The notes: generated from the letters alone by a model not told the origin. 22,811 nucleotides of DNA from CAG-390 sp964579135 (GCA_964579135.1 CAZOFD010000026.1:1-22811); one strand, 5' to 3'. Counted from the first letter of the stretch, positions 15,501 through 22,712 are shown. A program made the numbers and translations.

Positions 15501-17270
15501 ATGAAAAATAACGAAACGGCGAGCGTAAAAGACGTGTTTTCGTGCGCGCTTCGCGATGGAATGTCGTTCCGTACGGTCGGCGTGCGCGAGAACGACGGTA
15601 TAAGCGAATATACTTTGCACTTTGAGTGGCGTGAGGGGAATGCTCGTGCCAACGACGCCTTTGAGGTGTCGTGGCAAACGCCGCAACTCGGATTGCTCTA
15701 CGAGTGGACGCCCGCGTCGGGGCTTAAGCGCAATATCGCGCCCGAGTGGAGCGGCAGCTTTAAAAGTATGATCTCCGCCCACGCGCCGGTTTGCGTTTTT
15801 TACGACGGGCAAGGAGTAAATCGCTATTCGTGGGCTCTCTCGGAGTGCCAAAAACTCGTTTACGTAAAAAACGGAATAGTCGAGGAGAACGGCAACGTGC
15901 GGTTTTCTTTTTCGCTTCCCACATCGCAATTTGCCTCGCTTGAAACGGAACTTATCGTGCGAGTCGATAGGCGGCGCATAGGCTACGGCGAGGCGATCGC
16001 CGCAGTTGCCCGCTGGTGGGAGACGGACTGCGGTATGAAGAGCGCATACGTTCCCGAGGCGGCAAGGTGCCCCGCATATTCGTTTTGGTATTCTTATCAC
16101 CAAAACGTAACGGATAAAGAGGTTGAGGACGAGTGCCGTCGCGCCAAAGAGATGGGGTTTGAGGTCTGCATTATCGACGACGGATGGCAAACGGAGGATA
16201 CGAGCCGCGGCTACGCTTTTTGCGGAGATTGGGAGCCCGCGACGTCAAAGTTCCCCGATATGCGCGCACACGTTGCGCGAGTGCACGAGATAGGGATGAA
16301 GTACGTGCTTTGGTTCAGCGTATCTTTTTTGGGCTATCGCTCGAAACACTACGAAAGATTTAAGGATATGGTGCTGCGCAAGGCAAAAGACGAGCACGGT
16401 GCGGCGATTTTTGACCCGAGATACCGCGAGGTGCGCGAATTTTTGCTTGACGTGTATAAAAAGGCGCTTACGGAGTGGGATCTTGACGGTTTTAAGCTCG
16501 ATTTTATCGACGAATGGAGAGAAAAGCCGGAAAACGCCGCTCCGAATGCACGAATGGATATCCCCTCGTTGCAGGAGGCGGTCGACGTGTTTATGACGAC
16601 CGTACTTCGCGAGCTGAAAAGCATAAAGCCCGACGTTTTGATCGAATTCCGCCAAAGTTATATAGGGCCGCATATGAAAACGTTCGGCAATATGTTCCGC
16701 GTGGCGGATTGCCCCGGAGATTATATATCAAATCGCGTGGGTGTCATAGATCTGCGTATGCTTATGGGCAAGCAGGCGGTGCATTCGGATATGCTTACGT
16801 GGCATCCCGACGAGCGCCCCGAGTACGACGCTATGCAGATCATAGGAGTTATGTTCGGCGTTATGCAATATTCCGCAAGGCTTGATCGTTTGTCGCCCGA
16901 GGTGCGCCGTATGAGCGACTTTTGGCTCGGATTTTTGACCGAACACAAGAATACGCTGCTCGGCGGCGAACTTACCGCATACGACCCGCAAGACCTATAC
17001 TCTTGGGCGCAGGCGGTCGGCGAGCGTGAAACGATCGCCGCGGTGTATCAAGCGAAAAAGATCGTTTCTCCCACCGTGAACGATACGGTCTGGATAGCGA
17101 ACGGGGCGGAGTGCGACAGCGTCGTAACGGATATATGCGGCAAGTTTGACGTAACGGCGTACGATTGCACGGGGCGCGTCGTATCGAGCGGAGAAACGCT
17201 CATCTCGGGAATAAGTTCGATACCTGTCCCCGTCGGCGGGATTGTGCGCCTTTGCCGCGCATCGCTATGA
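15501..17270 (+). CDS. GH36-type alpha-galactosidase-like glycoside hydrolase
   Basis: A 589-residue glycoside hydrolase. An N-terminal beta-sandwich (about 1-185) precedes a TIM barrel with FWYSYHQ near 195-201 and CIIDDGWQ (223-230). GFKLDF (330-335) carries the likely nucleophile D334, and RVADCPGD (400-407) carries the likely acid/base D403. A beta-rich C-terminal domain follows from about 510. There is no signal peptide, so the substrate would be a sugar already imported. At 589 residues it is shorter than full-length GH36 alpha-galactosidases of about 720, and resembles the compact clostridial subgroup. Specificity for alpha-galactosides such as melibiose or raffinose is inferred. TAGGA, about 9 nt upstream, supports ATG 15501. 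It ends at a very strong terminator. Confidence 0.85.
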   Translation: MKNNETASVKDVFSCALRDGMSFRTVGVRENDGISEYTLHFEWREGNARANDAFEVSWQTPQLGLLYEWTPASGLKRNIAPEWSGSFKSMISAHAPVCVFYDGQGVNRYSWALSECQKLVYVKNGIVEENGNVRFSFSLPTSQFASLETELIVRVDRRRIGYGEAIAAVARWWETDCGMKSAYVPEAARCPAYSFWYSYHQNVTDKEVEDECRRAKEMGFEVCIIDDGWQTEDTSRGYAFCGDWEPATSKFPDMRAHVARVHEIGMKYVLWFSVSFLGYRSKHYERFKDMVLRKAKDEHGAAIFDPRYREVREFLLDVYKKALTEWDLDGFKLDFIDEWREKPENAAPNARMDIPSLQEAVDVFMTTVLRELKSIKPDVLIEFRQSYIGPHMKTFGNMFRVADCPGDYISNRVGVIDLRMLMGKQAVHSDMLTWHPDERPEYDAMQIIGVMFGVMQYSARLDRLSPEVRRMSDFWLGFLTEHKNTLLGGELTAYDPQDLYSWAQAVGERETIAAVYQAKKIVSPTVNDTVWIANGAECDSVVTDICGKFDVTAYDCTGRVVSSGETLISGISSIPVPVGGIVRLCRASL

Positions 17271-17288
17271 CGCGAAGCGGTATATAAA

Positions 17289-17339
17289 AAGCAAAAATAT
17301 CTGGCACGCCTATGGTGGGCGTGCCAGATATTTTTGCTT
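17289..17339. terminator. Bidirectional terminator, 22 bp perfect inverted repeat
   Basis: Positions 17289-17310 and 17318-17339 are perfectly complementary around a 7 nt loop. The stem base is A5/T5-rich next to a GC-rich upper stem, so each strand presents a hairpin followed by a T tract. It lies between convergent genes, and the stop codon of the minus-strand aminotransferase is inside its right edge. Confidence 0.95.
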
Positions 17340-18525
17340 ATTTCGTTTCTGCGCGTCGGCTTTGCGCTGCGTATTTTTTGCATCCGTTGCATAGGCGAGT
17401 GATCCCGTCCTCGAGCACGTCACGCGGGCAGGCGACGTTTAGTCGCAAGAAAGCTTTGCCGTTGCCGCGATACTTGTTGCCGGCGGAAAGATAAAGCCCA
17501 GTTTCTCGCCGTATAAATGCGGCGAGATCTTCGCCGTCGCTTGTCAAACGCGAAACGTCGAGCCACAAAAGGTAGGTTGCGTGTTGTGGTACGGCGCGTA
17601 TTTCGGGCAGTTCGTCCGCAATGCGCGCAAAAGCTGCGGCTTTGTTGTCGGCAAGGTACGCGCGTAATTCGTCAAGCCACGCCCCGCCTTGCGAGAAAGC
17701 CGCTTCGGCAGCCGTCGCGGCAAAGCAATTCGGCTCGGCGACCTCGTCGCTGTTTAGCCCGCGCGAGATCTTCTCGCGCAAAAGCTCGTTAGGTACGATG
17801 ACCGCGGCAGACTGGAGCCCCGCGACGTTGAAGGCTTTGCTCGGCGATATGCAGCAGACGCAGATATCGCGACATTCTTCGCTTGCCGCGAAAAACGGGC
17901 AGTATTCGTATCCCGGGTCCGTCAGGTCGCAGTGTATCTCGTCCGAAAGAACGGTCACGCCGTGCTTTTTACAAAGAGCTCCTATATGCGCGAGGTCGTC
18001 GCAGCTCCAAATATTGCCCGTCGGATTGTGCGGATTGCACAGTATCATCATAGTGCAGGTGGGCTCGGACAGCTTTTTCTCAAGAGCGGAAAAGTCGAGA
18101 GTGTACGTGCCGTCGCGATACGTCAGCGGGCACTCGAGCACGTGCCTGCCCGTGTTTTCCACGGAGTGGAAAAAGATGTCGTATACCGGCGTCGTCAAAA
18201 GCACGGCGTCGCCGACGTTCGTTATGCGTTTGACGCAGCTTGTTACCGCCGGGATAACTCCCGTGCAAAAAACGAGCCAGTCGCGCTCGACGTTTGCCGA
18301 GTGCCTTGTGCCCCACCAGAGTGCGATTGCGTCGTACCAACCGTCCGGGATGACCGTGTAGCCGTATATTCCGTGCGCGGCGCGTTTGCTTATTGCTTCT
18401 CGTATCTGCGGCGCGGTGGGAAAGTCCATATCCGCGACCCACATCGGCAACTCGCCGTCGTTTACGTCCCATTTGAGGGACGAGGTGTTTGTTCTGTCGT
18501 ATATTCGGTCGAAAAGATCGGACAT
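17338..18525 (-). CDS. MalY/PatB family PLP-dependent aminotransferase / C-S lyase
   Basis: A 395-residue fold-type I PLP enzyme. The N-terminal NTSSLKWD and MWVADMDF segments (13-35) are characteristic of the MalY/PatB branch. NPHNPTG is at 164-170, SDEIHCD at 194-200 (D195 contacts the PLP ring), and the Schiff-base lysine is K230 in SPSKAFN. The C-terminal carboxylate-binding Arg is in FLRLNV near 372-377. PatB-type enzymes cleave cystathionine or cysteine conjugates to a thiol, ammonia and pyruvate; aminotransfer is the alternative. The ribosome binding site is very weak. It is the last gene of the ADH-DUF3737-PatB operon and ends in a strong terminator. Confidence 0.92.
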   Translation of the reverse strand: MSDLFDRIYDRTNTSSLKWDVNDGELPMWVADMDFPTAPQIREAISKRAAHGIYGYTVIPDGWYDAIALWWGTRHSANVERDWLVFCTGVIPAVTSCVKRITNVGDAVLLTTPVYDIFFHSVENTGRHVLECPLTYRDGTYTLDFSALEKKLSEPTCTMMILCNPHNPTGNIWSCDDLAHIGALCKKHGVTVLSDEIHCDLTDPGYEYCPFFAASEECRDICVCCISPSKAFNVAGLQSAAVIVPNELLREKISRGLNSDEVAEPNCFAATAAEAAFSQGGAWLDELRAYLADNKAAAFARIADELPEIRAVPQHATYLLWLDVSRLTSDGEDLAAFIRRETGLYLSAGNKYRGNGKAFLRLNVACPRDVLEDGITRLCNGCKKYAAQSRRAETK

Positions 18526-18600
18526 TGCTGTTTTTTCGCTTTCGTTTTTATTTTTTGAGTGCGTTCGTGTTCGTTTGGGGAGTTTCGGTGCGGTGCGCGG

Positions 18601-19485
18601 TCACGTCTCCCACTCGGCGTGGGAGAGGCGCACGTCTACGGCGGGGCATATTATATCCGTGGCGGCGGGGGCGACTTTTCTTTCGTCAAGGATCAGCGTG
18701 CCTATCGAGTCGGCTTTTATTCTGCCGCGCGAGGGGTTCATTACGCTGTCGATCCTGCCGCATATTTCGGCGTCGACGTCGGAATACTCAAAGGCGAGCG
18801 TGGTGTTCAGCGTTCGGCAGCCGCGCATTGTAAGCCCGCTTATATAGCAGAGCCCCTGCAAACTTTCCACCGTGCAATTCACGAGCGTGAGCGAGCGTGA
18901 ATTCCAGCCGAGGTACTCTCCCGAGATAAAGGAGTCGTAAACGGTAACGTTTTCGCAGTTCCAAAAAGCGTCTTTGCAAAGGAGGGTCGAGTTTTTGACG
19001 GTGACGTTTTTGCATCCGTCGAAAGCGTAATTCCCGACAAGCGTAAGTCCGTCCGCAACGACGTCCTCGCAGTTCATTGCGAAATAATCGCCTTTGGCGG
19101 TGACGGCGCGTATATTTACGTTTTTGCAGTTCCAAAGAGTTTCCGCCGCGTCCGTTAACGTAACGCCGCTAAGCGCTACGTCGTCGCAACGACGAAAGGT
19201 TTTCGGTGCCTCTATCACCGTGTTCGCGACGGAAAGGTGCGAGGTATACCAAATTCCCGCTCGTGCGGAAGAGAAGAGCGTGCAGTTCTCCATTTTGACG
19301 TTATCGCAGTACCAAAGCGGATACTTCCATTTGAAAAGATCTCCGTTCAGCCCGATGTTTTTACATTCTTTGAGCGGAGATTCGCCGTTTTCGAATACGC
19401 AATTCGATATTATCGCGTTTTCGGTGCGATAAAGCGAGCGTTCTCCGCTGTAATTTTTTTGTTCTTCCGTTCTTATTTCATTCAT
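18601..19485 (-). CDS. DUF3737 family protein, right-handed beta-helix
   Basis: A 294-residue protein with an obvious solenoid. Rungs of 19-20 residues repeat a C-[KDE]-[ND]-V/I pattern. Cysteines fall at 41, 60, 100, 120, 139, 158 and 177, with a Cys-less rung at about 80, so the side chains should stack as a ladder. The family is DUF3737, whose function is unknown. The fold resembles pectate-lyase-like helices, but I see no catalytic carbohydrate-enzyme motif. There is no signal peptide. It begins with ERSLYRTENAII, the usual opening. No Shine-Dalgarno site is visible before ATG 19485. It lies between the alcohol dehydrogenase (117 nt upstream) and the PatB-like enzyme (75 nt downstream) in one minus-strand transcription unit. 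Confidence 0.88.
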   Translation of the reverse strand: MNEIRTEEQKNYSGERSLYRTENAIISNCVFENGESPLKECKNIGLNGDLFKWKYPLWYCDNVKMENCTLFSSARAGIWYTSHLSVANTVIEAPKTFRRCDDVALSGVTLTDAAETLWNCKNVNIRAVTAKGDYFAMNCEDVVADGLTLVGNYAFDGCKNVTVKNSTLLCKDAFWNCENVTVYDSFISGEYLGWNSRSLTLVNCTVESLQGLCYISGLTMRGCRTLNTTLAFEYSDVDAEICGRIDSVMNPSRGRIKADSIGTLILDERKVAPAATDIICPAVDVRLSHAEWET

Positions 19486-19602
19486 AGTCGTATACAGTCG
19501 GGCGATAAGTGCGGTGCCCGAGTCCTTTTTGCGATTTGCGTTGTTTGCGCGCGGCAGAGCGGATACGTCTTGCCACCCGCGATTTCGTTTTGCGTTTTCG
19601 GC

Positions 19603-20637
19603 TCACGTTGTGAACGCGACCTTTATAACTCCGTCGCGCCGATTCTCGAACACGTCGTATGCTTTTTCGATATCGTCGAGGCGAAATCTGTGCGTGATAA
19701 GCGGCGTTACGTCGATCTTGCCCCGCTCGATCAAAGAAAGTATCTCGTCGCAGTCGCAACCGTCGACGCCGCCGGTCTTAAAGGTCAGATTCTTTCCGTA
19801 CATATCGGGCAGCGGCAGCACTTGCGGCTCGTTGTACAGCGCGATGACGGTCATAACTGCGTTCGGTCTGGCGCATCTCCACGCCAGCTCGAAAGTATCT
19901 GCGGCTCCCGCAGCCTCGATAACGACGTCCGCGCCGCCGTGGTCGGAGTGGGCGTTTACGAAGTCAAGGCATTGCTCGGGTCTTACCGTTAAAACGCTCG
20001 GGTAACGTTTGCGCACAAATTCGATGCGTTCATCGTCTTTTTCGCATATGATAATGCGGTGGGGCGACTTCAGCATAACGCAGAGCAGGGTGCAAATGCC
20101 CGTGGGACCGGCGCCGATGATCAACACAGTGTCGTCGACGGATATCTCCGAAATTTTCGCTGCCCAAAATCCCGTTGCCAAAATATCACCCGTGAAAAGC
20201 GCTTGTTCGTCGCTTACGCCGCGCGGAATCTTGGCAAGACCTTGGTCGGCAAACGGCACGCGTACGTATTCGGCTTGTCCTCCGTCAATGCGACAGCCGA
20301 GTGCCCAACCGCCGTTACGGTCGGTGCAGTTGTTAACGTAGCCCTTTTTGCAAAAAAAACATTCTCCGCAAAAAGTTTCGACGTTCACGGTAACGCGGTC
20401 TCCCGGTTTGAAGTTCTTGACGCCCGAGCCGACTTCTTCGACGACGCCAACCGTTTCGTGCCCTACGGTGATGCCGGGCACGGCGCGCGGCACGGAGCCG
20501 TGTTTGACGTGCAGGTCGCTCGTGCATATACTGCCGAGCGTTACGCGGACTACGGCGTCGCGTGCGTCGCACACGCACGGTTTCGGCTTTTCGGTCAGAG
20601 CGAATTTTCCGCGTTTGATATATGTCAATGCTTTCAT
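19603..20637 (-). CDS. Zinc-dependent alcohol dehydrogenase (MDR family)
   Basis: A 344-residue medium-chain dehydrogenase. Catalytic zinc ligands are C38 (ICTSD) and H60-E61 (GHE), with D151 near the third-ligand position. The structural zinc site is complete, with Cys 90, 93, 96 and 104. The Rossmann motif GAGPTG is at 175-180, and the acidic E199 after strand 2 (ICEK) favours NAD over NADP. It belongs to the threonine dehydrogenase/sorbitol dehydrogenase/secondary alcohol dehydrogenase group; the substrate is not predictable. The ribosome binding site is weak (CGGGATAA). It is the first gene of the operon, behind a promoter at 20750-20778 and an attenuator-like leader. Confidence 0.93.
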   Translation of the reverse strand: MKALTYIKRGKFALTEKPKPCVCDARDAVVRVTLGSICTSDLHVKHGSVPRAVPGITVGHETVGVVEEVGSGVKNFKPGDRVTVNVETFCGECFFCKKGYVNNCTDRNGGWALGCRIDGGQAEYVRVPFADQGLAKIPRGVSDEQALFTGDILATGFWAAKISEISVDDTVLIIGAGPTGICTLLCVMLKSPHRIIICEKDDERIEFVRKRYPSVLTVRPEQCLDFVNAHSDHGGADVVIEAAGAADTFELAWRCARPNAVMTVIALYNEPQVLPLPDMYGKNLTFKTGGVDGCDCDEILSLIERGKIDVTPLITHRFRLDDIEKAYDVFENRRDGVIKVAFTT

Positions 20638-20689
20638 TTTACGTTATCCCGCAATCTTTCGGTTTTGCATTGCGGCTCGGTCGCCGTAT

Positions 20690-20737
20690 AAAAAAGCGAG
20701 CGAGCACGGGGGCGCTCGGCTCCGGCGAGCGCCGTGC
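20690..20737 (-). promoter_or_regulatory. Attenuator-like leader of the ADH operon with competing hairpins
   Basis: In the minus-strand leader, CGAGCG (from 20718 to 20713) can pair with CGCTCG (20702 to 20697), directly followed by C and six T residues (20695-20690): a compact intrinsic terminator. The same CGAGCG is also part of an upstream 8 bp stem (20726-20733 with 20711-20718), extendable by GCAC/GTGC, which would exclude the terminator. The two folds are mutually exclusive. No leader peptide is apparent. What ligand, protein or RNA would switch it is unknown. Confidence 0.45.
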
Positions 20738-20748
20738 CTTTGCAAAGG
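20737..20748. promoter_or_regulatory. 12 bp perfect palindrome at the ADH operon start site, candidate operator
   Basis: CCTTTGCAAAGG is fully self-complementary and lies immediately downstream of the minus-strand -10 box. It covers the expected start site near 20743, a classic position for a repressor. It does not match the CcpA cre consensus. Confidence 0.45.
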
Positions 20749-20749
20749 T

Positions 20750-20778
20750 ATTATAGCATACGTCGCCTCTTTTTACAA
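20750..20778 (-). promoter_or_regulatory. Sigma-A promoter of the ADH-DUF3737-PatB operon
   Basis: On the minus strand TTGTAA (20773-20778) and TATAAT (20750-20755) are separated by 17 bp. The start near 20743 gives a leader of about 106 nt before the ADH ATG. Confidence 0.72.
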
Positions 20779-20827
20779 CGCCGCCGAACGAGTTTTTTGC
20801 GTTTTTCGGGAGAGGGGCGCACTCGCA

Positions 20828-20860
20828 CCGCAAAAAAGTCGCTGTTTTAGCTTTTTGCGG
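20828..20860. repeat. 9 bp inverted repeat between the divergent promoters
   Basis: CCGCAAAAA (20828-20836) pairs with TTTTTGCGG (20852-20860) around a 15 nt loop that can itself form a GCT/AGC mini-stem. It lies upstream of both divergent promoters, so it is not expected to be transcribed from either. It may be a regulator site or an insulating hairpin. Confidence 0.35.
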
Positions 20861-20898
20861 CTCGGGTGACGCGCTCGGTAGCGGCTGCCGAATAAAAA

Positions 20899-20927
20899 TT
20901 GACAGTCGGAGAGTTTCTTGATATAAT
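20899..20927 (+). promoter_or_regulatory. Sigma-A promoter of the small membrane protein gene
   Basis: TTGACA (20899-20904) and TATAAT (20922-20927) with a 17 bp spacer. The 75 nt leader from about 20934 contains a small ACCGT/ACGGT hairpin (20939-20952) followed by TTT. Confidence 0.85.
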
Positions 20928-21009
20928 TGAGATGCAATACCGTCAAAACGGTTTTGTGTGAGAATTTGTGCTTTATAGTATACGCGCTTTTATTTTTAAG
21001 GAGGTATTT

Positions 21010-21339
21010 ATGTTTAACAATATCGGCAAAAAAATCAAGGCGTTGGCAAAGGCGATGTTTTGGGTAGGAATTGCGGCAAGTTTTTTGATAGGCGTTGTAT
21101 TAATAGAAAGAGACAGCGATATGGCAAAATACGGCTTTTTGATAATGATTGCGGGATCGTTGGTGTCTTGGATCGGTTGTTTTGTGCTCTATGGGTTCGG
21201 TCAGTTGGTCGATAACAGTGATATTTTGGTTGCGCAGATAAAGGGCGATCAAACAAAATCTATAAGACGTTTTGATAACGCGAACGATACGCTCGGTGCC
21301 GACGAGAACGTACGCGCGCCGCAAGACGCAGATATCTGA
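21010..21339 (+). CDS. Small two-helix membrane protein, function unknown
   Basis: A 109-residue protein. A short basic N-terminus (FNNIGKKIKALAK) precedes two transmembrane helices (about 16-35 and 42-66) separated by a charged ERDSDMAKYG loop. A polar tail of about 40 residues follows, Asp/Asn-rich at the end. ATG 21010 is chosen over 20968 because of a full AAGGAGG site (20999-21005) ending 4 nt upstream. Similar small proteins starting with an FNNIGKKIK-like segment are, to my recollection, frequent in gut Clostridia and remain hypothetical. It is a single gene with its own strong promoter, divergent from the ADH operon and next to the mobile-element scar. Membrane location is well supported; function is not. 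Confidence 0.8.
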   Translation: MFNNIGKKIKALAKAMFWVGIAASFLIGVVLIERDSDMAKYGFLIMIAGSLVSWIGCFVLYGFGQLVDNSDILVAQIKGDQTKSIRRFDNANDTLGADENVRAPQDADI

Positions 21340-21358
21340 CAATTTAAAAACGAAAATA

Positions 21359-21394
21359 GGGCAGACCTTGCGCAATAAATCGCAAGACCTGCCC
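21359..21394. terminator. Putative bidirectional terminator after the small membrane protein gene
   Basis: Two 6 bp stem blocks, separated by a 2 nt internal mismatch, form a hairpin (21359-21372 with 21381-21394). Plus-strand sequence after it is T/A-rich (TTATAATCATT). On the minus strand it is followed by TATTTTCGTTTTT, a better T tract. Confidence 0.45.
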
Positions 21395-21418
21395 TTATAA
21401 TCATTAAGTTTTCAGGTC

Positions 21419-21452
21419 AAGCCCTCCCAAAGGTCGTTTTCGGGGGGCTTTT
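21419..21452 (+). terminator. Second terminator-like hairpin
   Basis: AAGCCCTCC (21419-21427) pairs with GGGGGGCTT (21442-21450, one T-G wobble) around a 14 nt loop, and TTTT spans 21449-21452. It lies 80 nt past the small gene, just before the decayed accessory sequence. Confidence 0.4.
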
Positions 21453-21525
21453 GTATTCGATGCTGAAAGCGGTACGAAAAAGCCCGGGAAACGCTGTAAT
21501 ACCGGACTTTGCCGTTCTGCCGTAA

Positions 21526-21599
21526 TTATAATACCACAAGGGTGTAGATTTGCCGCCATCGTCCCGCAAAACGGCACGGATATCGAGCCACTCGGTTGA
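21526..21599 (+). pseudogene. Decayed fragment resembling a tyrosine recombinase C-terminal region
   Basis: The frame reads IIIPQGCRFAAIVPQNG, then TDIEPLG and a stop. It aligns to the HTFATIALQNGADIK segment of the integrase remnant at 22545-22712. Over the 42 bases from 21546, 32 match, and nine of the ten differences are transitions. The downstream catalytic residues are lost at the TGA (21597-21599), and no open frame continues upstream past the TAA at 21523. The homology is short, so this is a tentative call. The rest of 21453-21701 shows nothing else I can identify. Confidence 0.4.
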
Positions 21600-21701
21600 A
21601 TGAGAGACGCTTTTTCGGCAGATTCGCTATAGGCACCTGCGCCCGCGTTGCCGCCGAACGAAAATAGACGCACGGACTGATTGGGAACGTATTAAGTGCA
21701 T

Positions 21702-21735
21702 AAAAAGAGCGGATAACACCGCCCTTATATTTTTT
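21702..21735. terminator. Bidirectional terminator at the 3' end of the XRE gene
   Basis: AAGAGCGG (21705-21712) pairs with CCGCCCTT (21719-21726, one wobble) around a 6 nt loop. The minus strand continues into TTTTT (21706-21702) and the plus strand into ATATTTTTT. The XRE stop codon overlaps the stem. Confidence 0.6.
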
Positions 21736-22051
21736 GCTCATTTAGCCATAATAAAAAACTTTTTGCCAATTCCAATTTTGCGGAATTCATATTTCTCAGC
21801 AGCCCCGCTACGTCCCGCCACTGCTCGCCCTCGTATCGAATACTGCCGGTCAAAAATTCGTCGGGGGTAGTGTCCGGTGCCAACGCCAACCGCATAACCG
21901 CTTCCAAGGAGGTGATTGAGGTCGCTCGCTCGATGCAGGACAAATATTTGTCGTTGATTTCCGCTTTTTCACAGACTTCCGCCTGTTTCAACCCCAATTC
22001 CTTTCTGCGGCGCGCGATGCGTTTCCCGATTTCGGAGTAATCCAATTCCAT
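21725..22051 (-). CDS. XRE family helix-turn-helix transcriptional regulator
   Basis: A 108-residue protein with an N-terminal HTH_3 (Cro/CI-type) domain at about residues 7-62. The sequence IGKRIARRRKELGLKQAEV gives helices 1-2 and EKAEINDKYLSCIER the recognition helix region. A short C-terminal helical tail (EQWRDVAGLLRN...) may mediate dimers. ATG 22051 has AAGGGGG about 9 nt upstream, and a TAAAAT -10-like box lies at about 22076-22081 with a poor -35. Proteins of this size and type are usual regulators of integrative elements and prophages. The recombinase remnants on both sides fit that, so it is probably a surviving piece of such an element. Its operator is unknown. Confidence 0.9.
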   Translation of the reverse strand: MELDYSEIGKRIARRRKELGLKQAEVCEKAEINDKYLSCIERATSITSLEAVMRLALAPDTTPDEFLTGSIRYEGEQWRDVAGLLRNMNSAKLELAKSFLLWLNEQKI

Positions 22052-22199
22052 AAAAGTCGCCCCCTTGTTGCCGTTATTTTACCAAACTTCCGCACTCGAA
22101 AAAACAGACTTCAAGTCGGTGTTTCCGTATGACATTTGAGTTATTCTGCATTCTAATTGAATTGTCCGCTTTTGAACGGAATTAAAAGGGGTGGTTCGG

Positions 22200-22544
22200 T
22201 TGGTTTTCGCTTATTTTGAGGATACGCTGTATCTGCTTCGCAATCGGCGAGCCATTATTGAGGAAACAAAGGAATGGTCTCCCGAGTGGTTTTGTCCGAG
22301 AGGGGGCGAGAGCTTATCGCAAAGCAACCACGCCGGCGCAACGTATGCGGCATTTTTATCGCTATTATTCTTCCGTCGTCAATCAGTATGCCGAGCGGGC
22401 ACAAGCTGCGGAGCTTCTGTCCAAAATCGCCTTTATTACGACCGAGCTGTGTTCTTTCTCCCTTCCGTACGCTCAATATCCGAAAATTTTGCAAAAGGAA
22501 CACAACCCTCTTGTCCGTGCTCTATATAAGATTATAGAGAGTAA
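22200..22544 (+). pseudogene. Unidentified coding remnant with a probable frameshift at a G5 run
   Basis: A frame from TTG 22200 (AAAAGGGG about 8 nt upstream) or GTG 22191 reads FAYFEDTLYLLRNRR and EETKEWSPEWF. After the G5 run at 22302-22306 the protein-like reading moves to another frame: ARAYRKATTPAQRMRHFYRY, then NQYAERAQAAELLSKIAFIT and so on to KIIESKG. Joined, the two halves give a helical, charged sequence of about 115 residues. I do not recognise the family. The second frame runs into the integrase remnant, which starts after TAA 22542-22544 in its own frame. The coding nature is an inference from amino-acid composition. Confidence 0.3.
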
Positions 22545-22712
22545 GGGCACACATTCGCCACCATCGCCCTGCAAAATGGCGCAGACATCAAGACCGTCAG
22601 CGGAATGCTGGGTCACTTCTCCGCCGGATTCACCCTCGATACCTATGCCCACGTTACCACCGCCGCTCAAAAAGAAGCCGCACAGACCATTGGCAATGTG
22701 CTGAGCTTATAA
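22545..22712 (+). pseudogene. C-terminal fragment of a tyrosine recombinase / integrase
   Basis: The frame reads GHTFATIALQNGADIK, then TVSGMLGHFSAGFTLDTYAH and ends with QTIGNVLSL before TAA (22710-22712). This is the last 55 residues of a phage/ICE-type integrase. It has the HTFAT that follows the HxxR arginine, the conserved histidine in MLGH and the nucleophile tyrosine in LDTYAH. The N-terminal and core domains, including both catalytic arginines, are missing, and a stop codon lies just upstream at 22542-22544, so it is inactive. Codon choice is richer in GCC/ACC than neighbouring genes, in keeping with foreign origin. The last 99 nt of the window hold only a short GCCTGC/GCAGGC stem. 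Confidence 0.85.

Noticed and set aside
21404..21673. An 89-codon minus-strand open frame over the decayed region
   Set aside because: No ribosome binding site and no family resemblance. It runs antisense to the recombinase-like fragment and crosses a terminator hairpin.
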